Origin: Chionoecetes opilio
Lineage: Eukaryota > Arthropoda > Malacostraca > Decapoda > Majidae
DNA length: 64,000 bases
Assembly (NCBI GenBank): GCA_016584305.1
Contig: JACEEZ010013932.1
Coordinates: forward strand, 1 to 64,000
Direction of reading: 5' to 3'
Shown: positions 56,767 through 64,000 of the stretch, one piece after another
Layout: every line of letters begins with the position of its first letter
Numbering within the stretch: position 1 is the stretch's first letter
Made by a program: the position numbers and the translations under genes
Notes under the pieces: generated by a model
Databases searched by the model: none
What the model saw: only the letters and a program-made list of their open reading frames with translations
Told to the model about the DNA's origin: nothing

Positions 56767-58302
56767 GACGCCTTCTATCTATCGAAGAAGCTGTCGGATG
56801 GAGTTACCTATATGGCTGTTGCTTCCCGTAGCAATAGGGTTTTCAGCCCTCAACAAGAAATATACATTGCTGATTATACCATCCACGCAGCCAAGATGTT
56901 CTACGGCCTGCCCATGAACGATGTGCGTAGGATGGTGTACCAGTATGCCATAGCTTGTGGGAGCAAGAGCATCCCTGCTGCCTGGGAGAAAGAGAAAATG
57001 GCGACAAGGGACTGGTACTATGCCTTCATGAACCGTCATCCAAACCTTGTATTGAAGGCTCCGGAAGGCATGTCCATTGCCAGGATTGTTGCCTTCAACA
57101 AAGTCAATGTGGAAACCTTCTTTAAGGCTTACACATTAGCTTTGGAGAAGTACACATTCACGCCGGACCGGATATACAATTTGGATGAGAGTTCATTGTC
57201 GACTGTTATGAAGCCAGTCAAGGTTGTGTGTGCGAGAGGCCAGCCAGTAGCCACGCAGGTAACTCGTGAACGCGGTGACAGCATGACGTTTGTGGGCATT
57301 ATAAATGCTGTGGGGCAGTCCAAACCTCCAGTGTTTATAATTCCCAGATGCCGATGGAATCCCGCTTTCATGAGGAACACGATCTTTGGTTCCAAAGGGA
57401 TATTGCATCCTAGTGGCTGGATGAATGGTGAATGCTTCGTGCAGACACTTCAGCATCTCCATGAGAAGTCTTGTTCTTCTGTAGAGAACAAGATTCTTCT
57501 GATCATGGACAATGCTGAATGTCACATGAACATTCAGCCTGTTGAGTTTGCGATAATGCATGGTATCGTGATTGTTACCTTGCCTCCGCATACAACAGAC
57601 AAACTCCAGCCATTGGATGTGAGTGTCTTTGGTCCCTTTAAGACATTCCTGCGTGCCCTACTGAACGACCACGCGCTCATGCACCCTAACGAGCACATAA
57701 CAGTCCACAAGTTGCCAGAGTTTGCTTCTGAGGCATGGACCAAAGCCACTACCCCCTCCAACATTCTCAGTGGTTTCCGGGCGACTGGTATATGGCCACT
57801 CAATCGCAACATCTTCCCAGATGATGTGTTTGTAGGAGCGCATGTAACCGAGCGACCGGCACCACCAGAATTTGTAGTGGAAGTTACTCCAACTTCTTCT
57901 GATGGAGGAAGTTCAGATGGAGAGGAGCGACTGGCTGAAGGCCATACCTCAGAAGCTATACCCCTTCCCGCTGTGTCTCCCAGGCTAGATGATGTGCCTG
58001 CCACCCCGGGCCCCAGCACGACAGAGCCTGCCACCCCGAGCACCAGCACGACAGAGCCTGCCACCCCGGGCCCCAGCACGACAGAGCCTGCCACCCCGGG
58101 CCCCAGCACGACGCCCCCTGCCACCCGGGCCCCAGCACGACAAAGCCTGCCACCCCGAGCCCCAGCACGACAGAGCCTGCCACCCCGGGCCCCAGCACGA
58201 TGCACCCATGCCACCCCGGGGGCCCCAGCACGAGCACCCTGCCACCCAGGACACCCTTCTCAACAGACAGACTTAACCCCAGAGTGTGTCAGGCGTTCCT
58301 AA
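56767..58302 (+). CDS. pogo/Tigger-like DDE transposase, main exon
   Basis: After the acceptor TTGTTACAG the frame reads DAFYLSKKLSDGVTYMAVAS and stays open for about 510 codons. It contains a second HTH of Tc5 type (WYYAFMNRHPNLVLKAPEGM), then the DDE_1 catalytic core: RIYNLDESSLS (first Asp, about 57183), LLIMDNAECHMN (second Asp, about 57507) and TTDKLQPLDVSVFGPFK (third Asp, about 57617), the D-D-D pattern typical of pogo. Then come GFRATGIWPLNR and an acidic linker, followed by a Pro/Thr repeat (ATPGPSTTEP, about 58005-58260). The stop at 58300-58302 follows a frame slip within the repeat; the true C-terminus continues to 58944. It would cut and paste the element at TA sites. Confidence 0.9.
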   Translation, partial: DAFYLSKKLSDGVTYMAVASRSNRVFSPQQEIYIADYTIHAAKMFYGLPMNDVRRMVYQYAIACGSKSIPAAWEKEKMATRDWYYAFMNRHPNLVLKAPEGMSIARIVAFNKVNVETFFKAYTLALEKYTFTPDRIYNLDESSLSTVMKPVKVVCARGQPVATQVTRERGDSMTFVGIINAVGQSKPPVFIIPRCRWNPAFMRNTIFGSKGILHPSGWMNGECFVQTLQHLHEKSCSSVENKILLIMDNAECHMNIQPVEFAIMHGIVIVTLPPHTTDKLQPLDVSVFGPFKTFLRALLNDHALMHPNEHITVHKLPEFASEAWTKATTPSNILSGFRATGIWPLNRNIFPDDVFVGAHVTERPAPPEFVVEVTPTSSDGGSSDGEERLAEGHTSEAIPLPAVSPRLDDVPATPGPSTTEPATPSTSTTEPATPGPSTTEPATPGPSTTPPATRAPARQSLPPRAPARQSLPPRAPARCTHATPGAPARAPCHPGHPSQQTDLTPECVRRS

Positions 58303-58944
58303 GGCTAATCCTCGTCCTTATGGAAAGGGACGGAAGAGGGTGCGGGCCTGCATTTTAACCGAGAATGAGGAGGCAATATCTGACCTGAGGTTGAAGGCAG
58401 AGAAGAGGCAGAAGCTGGAAGACAAAAAGAAGGCAGCGGCCTGAAAAGAAAACATTGGGAAAAGAAGAAGGGTCCACAGCGGAAGAAGTCTGTGCCTGTC
58501 CCGGAGGAAGACACCACTGACGAGGAGGAGGTTGATGATGTCCGACTTTAGCTGGACGACTCCTCCGAGTACTCGGATGAGGTGGACGACGAGGGCACCT
58601 GGACTGCAGCATCATACCCTTTTGCTGCGAAAACATCACAGGTGGGGGACTTTGTTCTGGTTCAGCTGAAGCTGGAGGAGGGAAGGGGTGTGGGGCACAT
58701 TAGTGTGCTATGTTGCTCAGGTGTTGGCCATCATGGAGGATGGAAAATTAAACCTTTCTTTCCTCCGGATGAAGTCCGCTAACACCCGAGACACGTTCAC
58801 CTTCCCTACCATCCTAGATGAAGCTTCTGTTGATCCAGAACAGTGCAAGGGTGTCCTGGTGACCTCCCAAAGGGGATCACCAAGAGGCAGGCTGACCTGG
58901 TGAAGGTGTTTCCCCCGCTGCATGCCTTCATGATGCACTTCTGA
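58303..58944 (+). pseudogene. pogo transposase C-terminal extension (out of frame)
   Basis: Frames after the stop match the open C-terminus of copy A: RKRVRACILTENEEAISDLR, an acidic block, VGDFVLVQLKLEEGRG and LVKVFPPLHAF. Three small indels and one TAG (near 58550) separate them. The LKLEEGRG...YVAQVL region looks like a small chromatin-reader-like or Tudor-like fold, but this is only a guess from spacing. Confidence 0.6.
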
Positions 58945-59431
58945 ATAGTGAGCATAAAAATACCTAGACCTATCTTTTAATAAATGCTATTTTTTATGAG
59001 CTTATCTTTCATTTCATCACCTAATAATAATGGTGGGGGGTCTAGGGTTAGCATATATGTTGATTTCAGGCAAAAAAAAACAATAATGTTTGATGTAATA
59101 TGAGTTTAAAAATATCATACGGTGCCCCCCCATACTGATCCGGTGTCCCCCCTCGTGGGGGGGACACCGGACGAGGGTGCCAAAAAATTTATAAAAAACC
59201 TTAAATGACCCTTATTATCTGAGTTAAGAATTCATGAGGGTACCATAGGTGGGCCATATTGTGAAGTTGTTTTGGGCACAGTGTGCACTCTCTCAGGTAA
59301 AAAATGGATTTTTTATGAATATTTTTCCACTAATAGTACGGTGTCCCCCGACACCACCCTACTGAGTTAATACAATATTAATTTGTATTGCATTGAAAGT
59401 ATAATATTTTCAAACACTGCATGCAGTTACC

Positions 59432-60099
59432 TTATGAGAAATGTCCTCTGGCAAATTCATCCCTGTGCTGTAGACCCGGCGTCCTGCGTCTACGTCCTGG
59501 TGCAATGTTTGCACGGTCTTCTTCGATGATGTCGTCTTCATGATCACCACCACCATCATCATCTTCTTCTGATGAAGAGCAAACAATAAGGGAAATTGTC
59601 TACGGATGAATATTTTCATTACCATACAAGTTATGCAAGTGTGTATACTAGGAGATCAAAAGAAAATGTGGACTGTATACGTGCTTAGTATACAGTAAAC
59701 TGCGTGAGTATATACATCAATGAAGTGTGAATAAATTATTATAAGGGAAAAAATTGGCTACAATATATTATGTTATAAGATAACTTAACAGTTCAAAAGA
59801 TAAATGAAAATTAGCAGATGGATGAAAATTCCTATAAATCCATTACTGCTTAACTAAAAATAAATACATAGATTTTCTTGTGCACAATAAAATAAAGATA
59901 ATATAAACACAAGAACAGTAATACAAAAATTACCTGCTGGTGGCATTGCAACAGTTCTCATCTTAGAGATGTTGTATGCACAAGCCATGATGACAGTGCA
60001 GGTCTTGCCGGAGAAAGACGAACTTCCCCATGCAATACATGAAGGCGCCGTTTAAGACCAATCATTCTTTCAACGAGGCTCCGTGTTTGTTTGTGTGCC
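59432..60099 (-). pseudogene. PIF/Harbinger transposase C-terminal exons
   Basis: Exon 60099-59934 (acceptor CTGCAG, donor CAG/GTAATT) reads RAHKQTRSLVERMIGLKRRL, VLHGEVRLSP and, after a one-base slip, TCTVIMACAYNISKMR. These are the R-x5-VER-x-G-x-LK-R and A-C-A-x-HN-type blocks that end Harbinger DDE_Tnp_4 transposases. Exon 59568-59432 (acceptor TTCATCAG) reads EEDDDGGGDHEDDIIEEDRA and ends HRDEFARGHFS. Upstream exons with the first catalytic Asp are not found; a piggyBac-type MITE lies in the next intron. Intact splice sites leave open a HARBI1-like domesticated gene. Confidence 0.75.
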
Positions 60100-60122
60100 C
60101 TGCAGGTATAAACAATAATTAA

Positions 60123-60611
60123 CCCGTAAAGCGCGGCTATGCTCATTTGTCACTCGCTAAAGAAAACGCGAGTATGCCCAATTGGGCTGCCGCCAAATTC
60201 AAAAAGGTGTGGCAAATTTTTCGGTCGGTGAAATCTGGCAACTCTACTTTACCTGATAATGACCCAGGGGCAGGGGTCACACATAGCTCAGTGACCCAGT
60301 GACCAGCATGGAAGGTGAAGGGCTGACAGGTCTCTCCCTATCGCGGGCAGAGAGATTAGAGAGGAAGACCCTTGCAGCCTGTTTCTGTGAACGAGCTGTA
60401 CCATGGATTCCATAAACTCAACGCTCTTCATCTTGCAAGTACAATCATAGAATAACCACAAGACTTTAGCAAAAAAAAATATTTTTAGCGGTTGCACAAA
60501 TATATGGGAATACATTGATACACATTCAAGTTTGTTTAGCGACTATAAGAATTCTGGCAAAAGTCCCACGTACACAGAGATATTGTCACACAGGTATCCG
60601 TAGTTTACGGG
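60123..60611. mobile_element. piggyBac-type MITE with TTAA duplication
   Basis: CCCGTAAA at the left and its inverse TTTACGGG at the right, with further matches (CGG-C/A-TA), enclosed by TTAA at 60119-60122 and 60612-60615. TTAA targets and CCC-starting ends are the piggyBac signature. 489 bp, no transposase. Confidence 0.8.
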
Positions 60612-60615
60612 TTAA

Positions 60616-61071
60616 GAGAAACATTATAAATATATAAGTCAAAAAGGTTTAGATTATTTGCAATCTAACCCTCTTCAACATAAAAAGGACTTTGGTAGAT
60701 ATTTAGTTGGAATGACCAAACTATATTAGAGTGTTAATTTTATATGACCATATTCTTTAAAGTCCTAGTCGCAGATGCATGAATTTTCATAGTGATAATG
60801 CCTTGACTGAATATATAAGACCACAGTGGGAATTCAATGGTTCTTTTGTACTCATGAAAGATGGGCTCTCTCTGCTGGCCATTATAAGCACATACTTATA
60901 TTTTCTGCTCTAGGATGTAGTGGATATAATCAACTTCTTGAAACACAAATATATTATTCATTTTACTAAAAAAAAATAATAAATAATGCCCATTTAGAAA
61001 ATAATTCGCAGGAGTTGGCGTTGCCAACCAGCCGCGGATGCCGGGCAATCGCGCACCATCAGGTTAGCTTA
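60616..61071. other. No gene seen
   Basis: AT-rich, about 450 bases, no supported coding frame or repeat boundary. Confidence 0.5.
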
Positions 61072-61407
61072 AGGCCGTGTCACACGGGGATATTTTCCGG
61101 CCTTTTCTTGTATTTTGCTACCATTTGATGCCCTTAGTGGCGACAAAAAATGCACGTTGTCACACGGCGTTTCGGCTACGAGCATTTTCCGGGACACGCA
61201 ACCAAAACAAACATTATAACAGCCAGACGAAGTGTTCTTGCACATCCATAGTGTTTGTTTGGTTGCGGGGTCCCGGAAGATGCCAGTAAATGATACTCGT
61301 AGCTGAAACGCCGTGTGCCGACACACACATTTTTGCCGCTACTACGGGCATCAAATGGTAGTAAAATACCAAAAAGATACCGGAAAATATCGCGTGTGAC
61401 ACGGCCT
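61072..61407. mobile_element. Palindromic Harbinger-type MITE
   Basis: 336 bp. The left end AGGCCGTGTCACACGGGGAT and reversed right end AGGCCGTGTCACACGCGATA are flanked by TTA (61069-61071 and 61408-61410). Inverted similarity continues inward through ATTTTCCGG and GCTACCATTTGATGCCC to near the centre, so the single strand could fold almost fully. TIR sequence and 3-bp TTA duplication fit PIF/Harbinger, and Harbinger exons lie 1 kb away. Confidence 0.9.
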
Positions 61408-61419
61408 TTAGTTAACCTA

Positions 61420-61545
61420 AATAACTACAAAATAGGTATTAAGTAGATACAAAACCTATCCCAAACTTATCCTAAACTAACCTAACCTAAACCAAACCTA
61501 AATATAAACATAAGCAACATACAAACTAAACGTAACCTAACCTAC
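61420..61545. repeat. CCTAA-rich telomere-like tract
   Basis: Irregular AACCTAACCTAA-type repeats (61475-61545), the complement of the arthropod TTAGG telomere motif, with a TTAGGTTAGGTTAGG patch on the other strand at about 61919-61935. Similar short tracts occur at 49390-49415 and 56220-56248. They are too short and irregular to be a telomere. Confidence 0.6.
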
Positions 61546-61699
61546 CTATTATTAACTATTATAAATAAGTGCTATATTTTAGTTTCCAGAGAAAAGTTAC
61601 TACTGCACATTATACTGAGCCAAAAATACTACAAAAAAAGTAGGTATTATTTTACACTAGGACCAGAATTCCCTAAACAATTGGGGGTACGGTTTCTGT

Positions 61700-62075
61700 T
61701 TGCCTCATTGGATTCTAGGAAACATTCTCTCTCTAAGGTTCTGTCGCAAATCATTACATTTGGAGATATGACGTGTTGTTTATAGGGAAGAGAGAGACAA
61801 GTGTTTACGTGCGCCTCACTCTTCTTCTCTTGTGACCTGCATCGCCTCTGTTCTCCCTTGCGCGGATACTTCTAATGAGGATTTGGCTTTAGTTAGGAAA
61901 TTAAAACGTGGGGTTAAGTTAGGTTAGGTTAGGTTACAAAGTCTAAAGGTGGGGTTAGGCTACTTAATTTTCATATCTCTTATACACTCCTTCCTACTAA
62001 AAACATTTTATGTCTCCGAAAGTACTGATTTGCGACGGAAACTCAGATTGATAGTTTCTTGGAATACAAAAAAAN
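61700..62075. repeat. Possible MITE with diverged inverted ends
   Basis: ATTCTAGGAAACATTC ... CTGTCGCAAATC at 61721-61760 is the diverged inverse of 62014-62065 (GATTTGCGAC ... GTTTCTTGGAATA). An N at 62075 lies just outside the right arm. Target duplication not determined. Confidence 0.5.
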
Positions 62076-62101
62076 CGCTCGAATCAAAATGGCGGCGCGT
62101 C

Positions 62102-62186
62102 TGACGTCAGCAACACCCTCTCGTTCCCGCGCGGCAGTCGGGTCTGGCGTGGATATATAGCTGCAGCCCGCACCCCTCACCATTAC
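62102..62186 (+). promoter_or_regulatory. Candidate core promoter of the transporter gene
   Basis: TGACGTCA (a full CRE palindrome) at 62102-62109, a GC-rich stretch, then a TATA box GATATATAG at 62152-62160. A CTCACCATT sequence at about 62177-62185, roughly 25 bases downstream, fits an initiator. The placement 250 bases before the first SLC46-like coding block supports this. Confidence 0.55.
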
Positions 62187-62211
62187 CTATACAGCCACCA
62201 AGCCACCCGCA

Positions 62212-62305
62212 CCAAGCAACACCTTCAGGATCCCAAAGACACCACCTTCAGGATACCTAACACCACCTTCGGGATACCAAGACCCCACCTTCACCTGGCC
62301 AAGAC
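62212..62305 (+). repeat. Short tandem repeat in the 5' UTR
   Basis: Three to four imperfect copies of a 20-27-base unit containing CACCACCTTCAGGATACC. It lies between the predicted start of transcription and the coding region. Confidence 0.7.
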
Positions 62306-62436
62306 ACGGGATAATAGCTTCAAGTTACCCTCAAGTCAAGCGTCACTTTTTCATCCCAGCCAAGTGTGCCATTTTCACACCTATAGCTGGCATTGATGGA
62401 ACGGGCGGTGGCAACGTGTTAGGCGCCCTGCGGCCC

Positions 62437-63853
62437 ATGACAATAGAGCCTGTCATGCTGAGGACGGCGCGTGCAAGGAGGCTATGCTGATCTACACAGA
62501 GATCGTACAGATGAACAAGATCTGCACCGTCAAGTTTGGCTATTCCAAGAGGTGAGCGGCCCATGTGTCTCTTTGTATAACGTAACCCTTCCTCAGATTC
62601 CCGCATAACACAATCTTCATTCCTGTCATTCTGAAAACATTCTTTGTAATATACATAAACACACTGTAGCTACACCCCTTTGGCAAAAACAAGCCATCCC
62701 CCAGCCATCGCGTCTACAGTATATATATACAGTCACTACATCGCGGGTGTTTTTGGGTTGGTGCAGGTGTGTGGGAACCTCACGGCCTACGGGGATCACA
62801 ACGTGGCGGTGCAGGGGGAAAGTCACGGTTTTCACCTTCTACAACAGCATCATCATGTCCTGCTGCCGCTTATCTACGTGCTCTCCATGGGCGCCTGGAG
62901 TGACAAGTACGGCGCAAGGTACTGACAGGCAAGCGTGTACCCCTTGCAAGGACAGTTTTGAAATAAGCTGTCGTTGTTATATAGATGATGCGGTCTATAG
63001 AGTACATGTCAAAGTGTAGTTATCGCAATGGTGTGTTTTCAGTTTCCCATCATATCACGCTGGCGTCCCGCATCCTGCACTCTGCGGGCATTTACTCGTC
63101 AACTGGCAGACGCGGGGGCCCCGTGGAGGTGCTGAAACCCCGTCAGGGCTGCTGGAGGCCCTGGGCGGGGGCACGCCGGCATTCTCTCCTCCACCATCAG
63201 CTACATCAGTGACATCACACGCGAGAAGGATCGCACGTCCCGCCTCAGCACCGCCAACTCCCTGTGGTTCCTCGGGGGTCCCATGGGCACCCTGGTGGCC
63301 GCTGTGATGATCCAGCACGGCGGCTACAACCTGCCCCTGGCCCTCGTGTGCCTCGCCTACATCGCCGCCGTGGTGTACGTGGTGGTGTTCATCAGTGAGA
63401 GCCACGGGCCCCGCGCCAAGAAGGAGCTGCAGGCCAGGGGCTCCCCCCCGCAGGACACCACCGCCACCACCACCACCGTGCCCCTCACCACCATGATCAA
63501 AGACTTCTTTGACTGGCACCGCGTGCTGGAGTCCTTCAAGACGGCCTTCAAGCGCCGTGACGGCAACGTGCGCGCGCTGCTGCTCATCGTGCTCGCCGCC
63601 AACATGGTGCGCCGCGTGGCCCGAGGTAACTATTGCATCACAGTGACACCTGCCTGCAGGTTGCCACGGATACATGACACAGCGCCGCTGTTTGGCATAT
63701 AGAGAGACGAGGCGGAGGATTTGACGCGGCACTAAGCTTTTTTCCCCCTGGTTGCAGGCTTCTTCATGTACCAGTTCGCGCGCCAAGTGCTGGACTGGGA
63801 CGCCTCGGAGTACGGTTACTGGATCACCTACCGCAACCTGCTGGCGGCCCTCG
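62437..63853 (+). CDS. SLC46-like MFS transporter, partial, four exons (runs off window)
   Basis: A multi-pass membrane transporter of the solute carrier 46 group (proton-coupled folate and related transporters). Exon 1 (62437-62551, ATG before TIEPVML, the usual first-helix start), exon 2 (62767-62918: VCGNLTAYGDHNVAV, then the MFS loop motif GAWSDKYGAR), exon 3 (63043-63625: GGGTPAILSSTISYISDIT-like block, then frame-clean LSTANSLWFLGGPMGTLVAA and two hydrophobic helices, a loop, LLLIVLAANM) and exon 4 (63758-63853: FFMYQFARQVLDWDASEYGY). Splice sites are consensus and the exon 3-4 phase joins correctly. One-base slips occur in exon 1 (near 62460), exon 2 (near 62820) and early exon 3 (near 63130 and 63170), probably sequence errors. 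The substrate cannot be told. Confidence 0.85.
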
Positions 63854-63908
63854 GTACGTGTGCCATCCTCCCTGCCTTCATGCCACTCATTCCTGCCCCA
63901 TATGACAA

Positions 63909-63954
<46 letters not shown>

Positions 63955-63956
63955 CA
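63909..63956. repeat. (GT)n microsatellite in an intron
   Basis: About 22 GT units in the intron after exon 4 of the transporter gene. Confidence 0.95.
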
Positions 63957-64000
63957 GGTACACAGGAGTAACGCGCTAATTCAATGTAACATGGCTTTGC

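Larger units (their letters stand above)
55072..59364 (+). mobile_element. pogo/Tigger-like DNA transposon, copy B (4.3 kb)
   Basis: The left end CAGTAGGGTGGGGTGGGGTC and reversed right end CAGTAGGGTGGTGTCGGGGG bound a 4293-bp element. Inside are a 5' region with a 325-bp tandem duplication (about 55480-56140), an HTH exon, an intron, the main transposase exon, and a 3' region with GGGGGACACCG motifs in both orientations. Size and two-exon gene are within the range of pogo-group elements. Flanking DNA is shared with copy A, so no independent insertion site can be compared. Confidence 0.9.
53185..60018. repeat. 6.83-kb direct duplication, copy B
   Basis: Direct partner of 46352-53183. It is cleaner: the transposase frame is open for 531 codons here against short fragments in A. 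The sequence continues past the duplicated part without a break into 60019 and beyond. Confidence 0.95.

Noticed and set aside
57534..58263. Gly/Trp/Ala-rich antisense frames (226, 93 and 92 residues)
   Set aside because: Antisense of the Pro/Thr repeat and DDE core of the pogo transposase. The same applies at 51055-51433.
63055..63963. 302-residue minus-strand frame
   Set aside because: Antisense to SLC46-like exons with clear splice sites on the plus strand; composition (Gly, His, Glu-rich) reflects high GC.

Overview
This window is eukaryotic and intron-bearing. It is almost certainly from an arthropod and most likely a decapod crustacean. Reasons: very dense (CT)n/(GA)n and (CA)n/(GT)n microsatellites, a tRNA-Val-derived SINE and a short ATAAGAAC-headed repeat of the kind that litters decapod genomes, Jockey- and RTE-type LINEs, and arthropod-like CCTAA/TTAGG tracts. 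The species cannot be named from sequence alone. There are no rRNA genes, CRISPR arrays or bacterial-style operons.

Layout. 0-9 kb: two minus-strand Jockey-like LINEs (841-3620 degenerate; 5571-8785 nearly full length) between CT and GT microsatellites. 9-16.9 kb: a hAT MITE with its target duplication (9472-9915), a tRNA-Val SINE (10621-10925), a dead full-length ZBED-type hAT transposon with a perfect 8-bp target duplication (11939-14525), and microsatellite-rich DNA. 16.9-19.8 kb: a plus-strand LINE that lacks its RT core and carries a nested MITE. 19.5-24.8 kb: sequence with abnormal homopolymer runs, holding a degenerate minisatellite and a wrecked copy of an unnamed arthropod transposase-like gene. 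24.8-26.2 kb: a TA-flanked MITE containing a SINE. 26.5-38.2 kb: a hierarchy of nested elements. One RTE LINE (27.2-35.2 kb) starts behind a 68-bp tandem array and is split by a self-nested MITE pair, a solo LTR, a young LTR retrotransposon with an inverted internal LTR fragment, and a SINE. A second RTE LINE (35.3-38.2 kb) contains another 68-bp array made from a LINE 3' end.

38.6-44.4 kb holds a 0.75-kb palindrome, exons of a possible unrecognised minus-strand gene, and an LTR with a nested TIR element. 44.8-46.5 kb carries a second, better preserved member of the same unnamed transposase family (minus strand). 46.35-53.18 kb and 53.19-60.02 kb are two near-identical 6.83-kb direct copies joined at a single N. 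Each carries a 4.3-kb pogo/Tigger transposon, a MITE and PIF/Harbinger transposase exons. The right-hand copy is cleaner, so the pair is probably an assembly overlap that was not collapsed. Another N (45211) also sits between duplicated sequence.

60.1-64 kb: a piggyBac-type MITE, a palindromic Harbinger-type MITE, then the only clear host gene, a plus-strand SLC46-like MFS transporter with a TATA promoter and at least four exons, running off the window.

The window is a transposon graveyard rather than a functional gene cluster. The most unusual items are the ultra-short mobile module present alone and at a LINE 5' end, the two related unnamed transposases, the rearranged LTR element, and the two 68-bp arrays attached to RTE LINEs.
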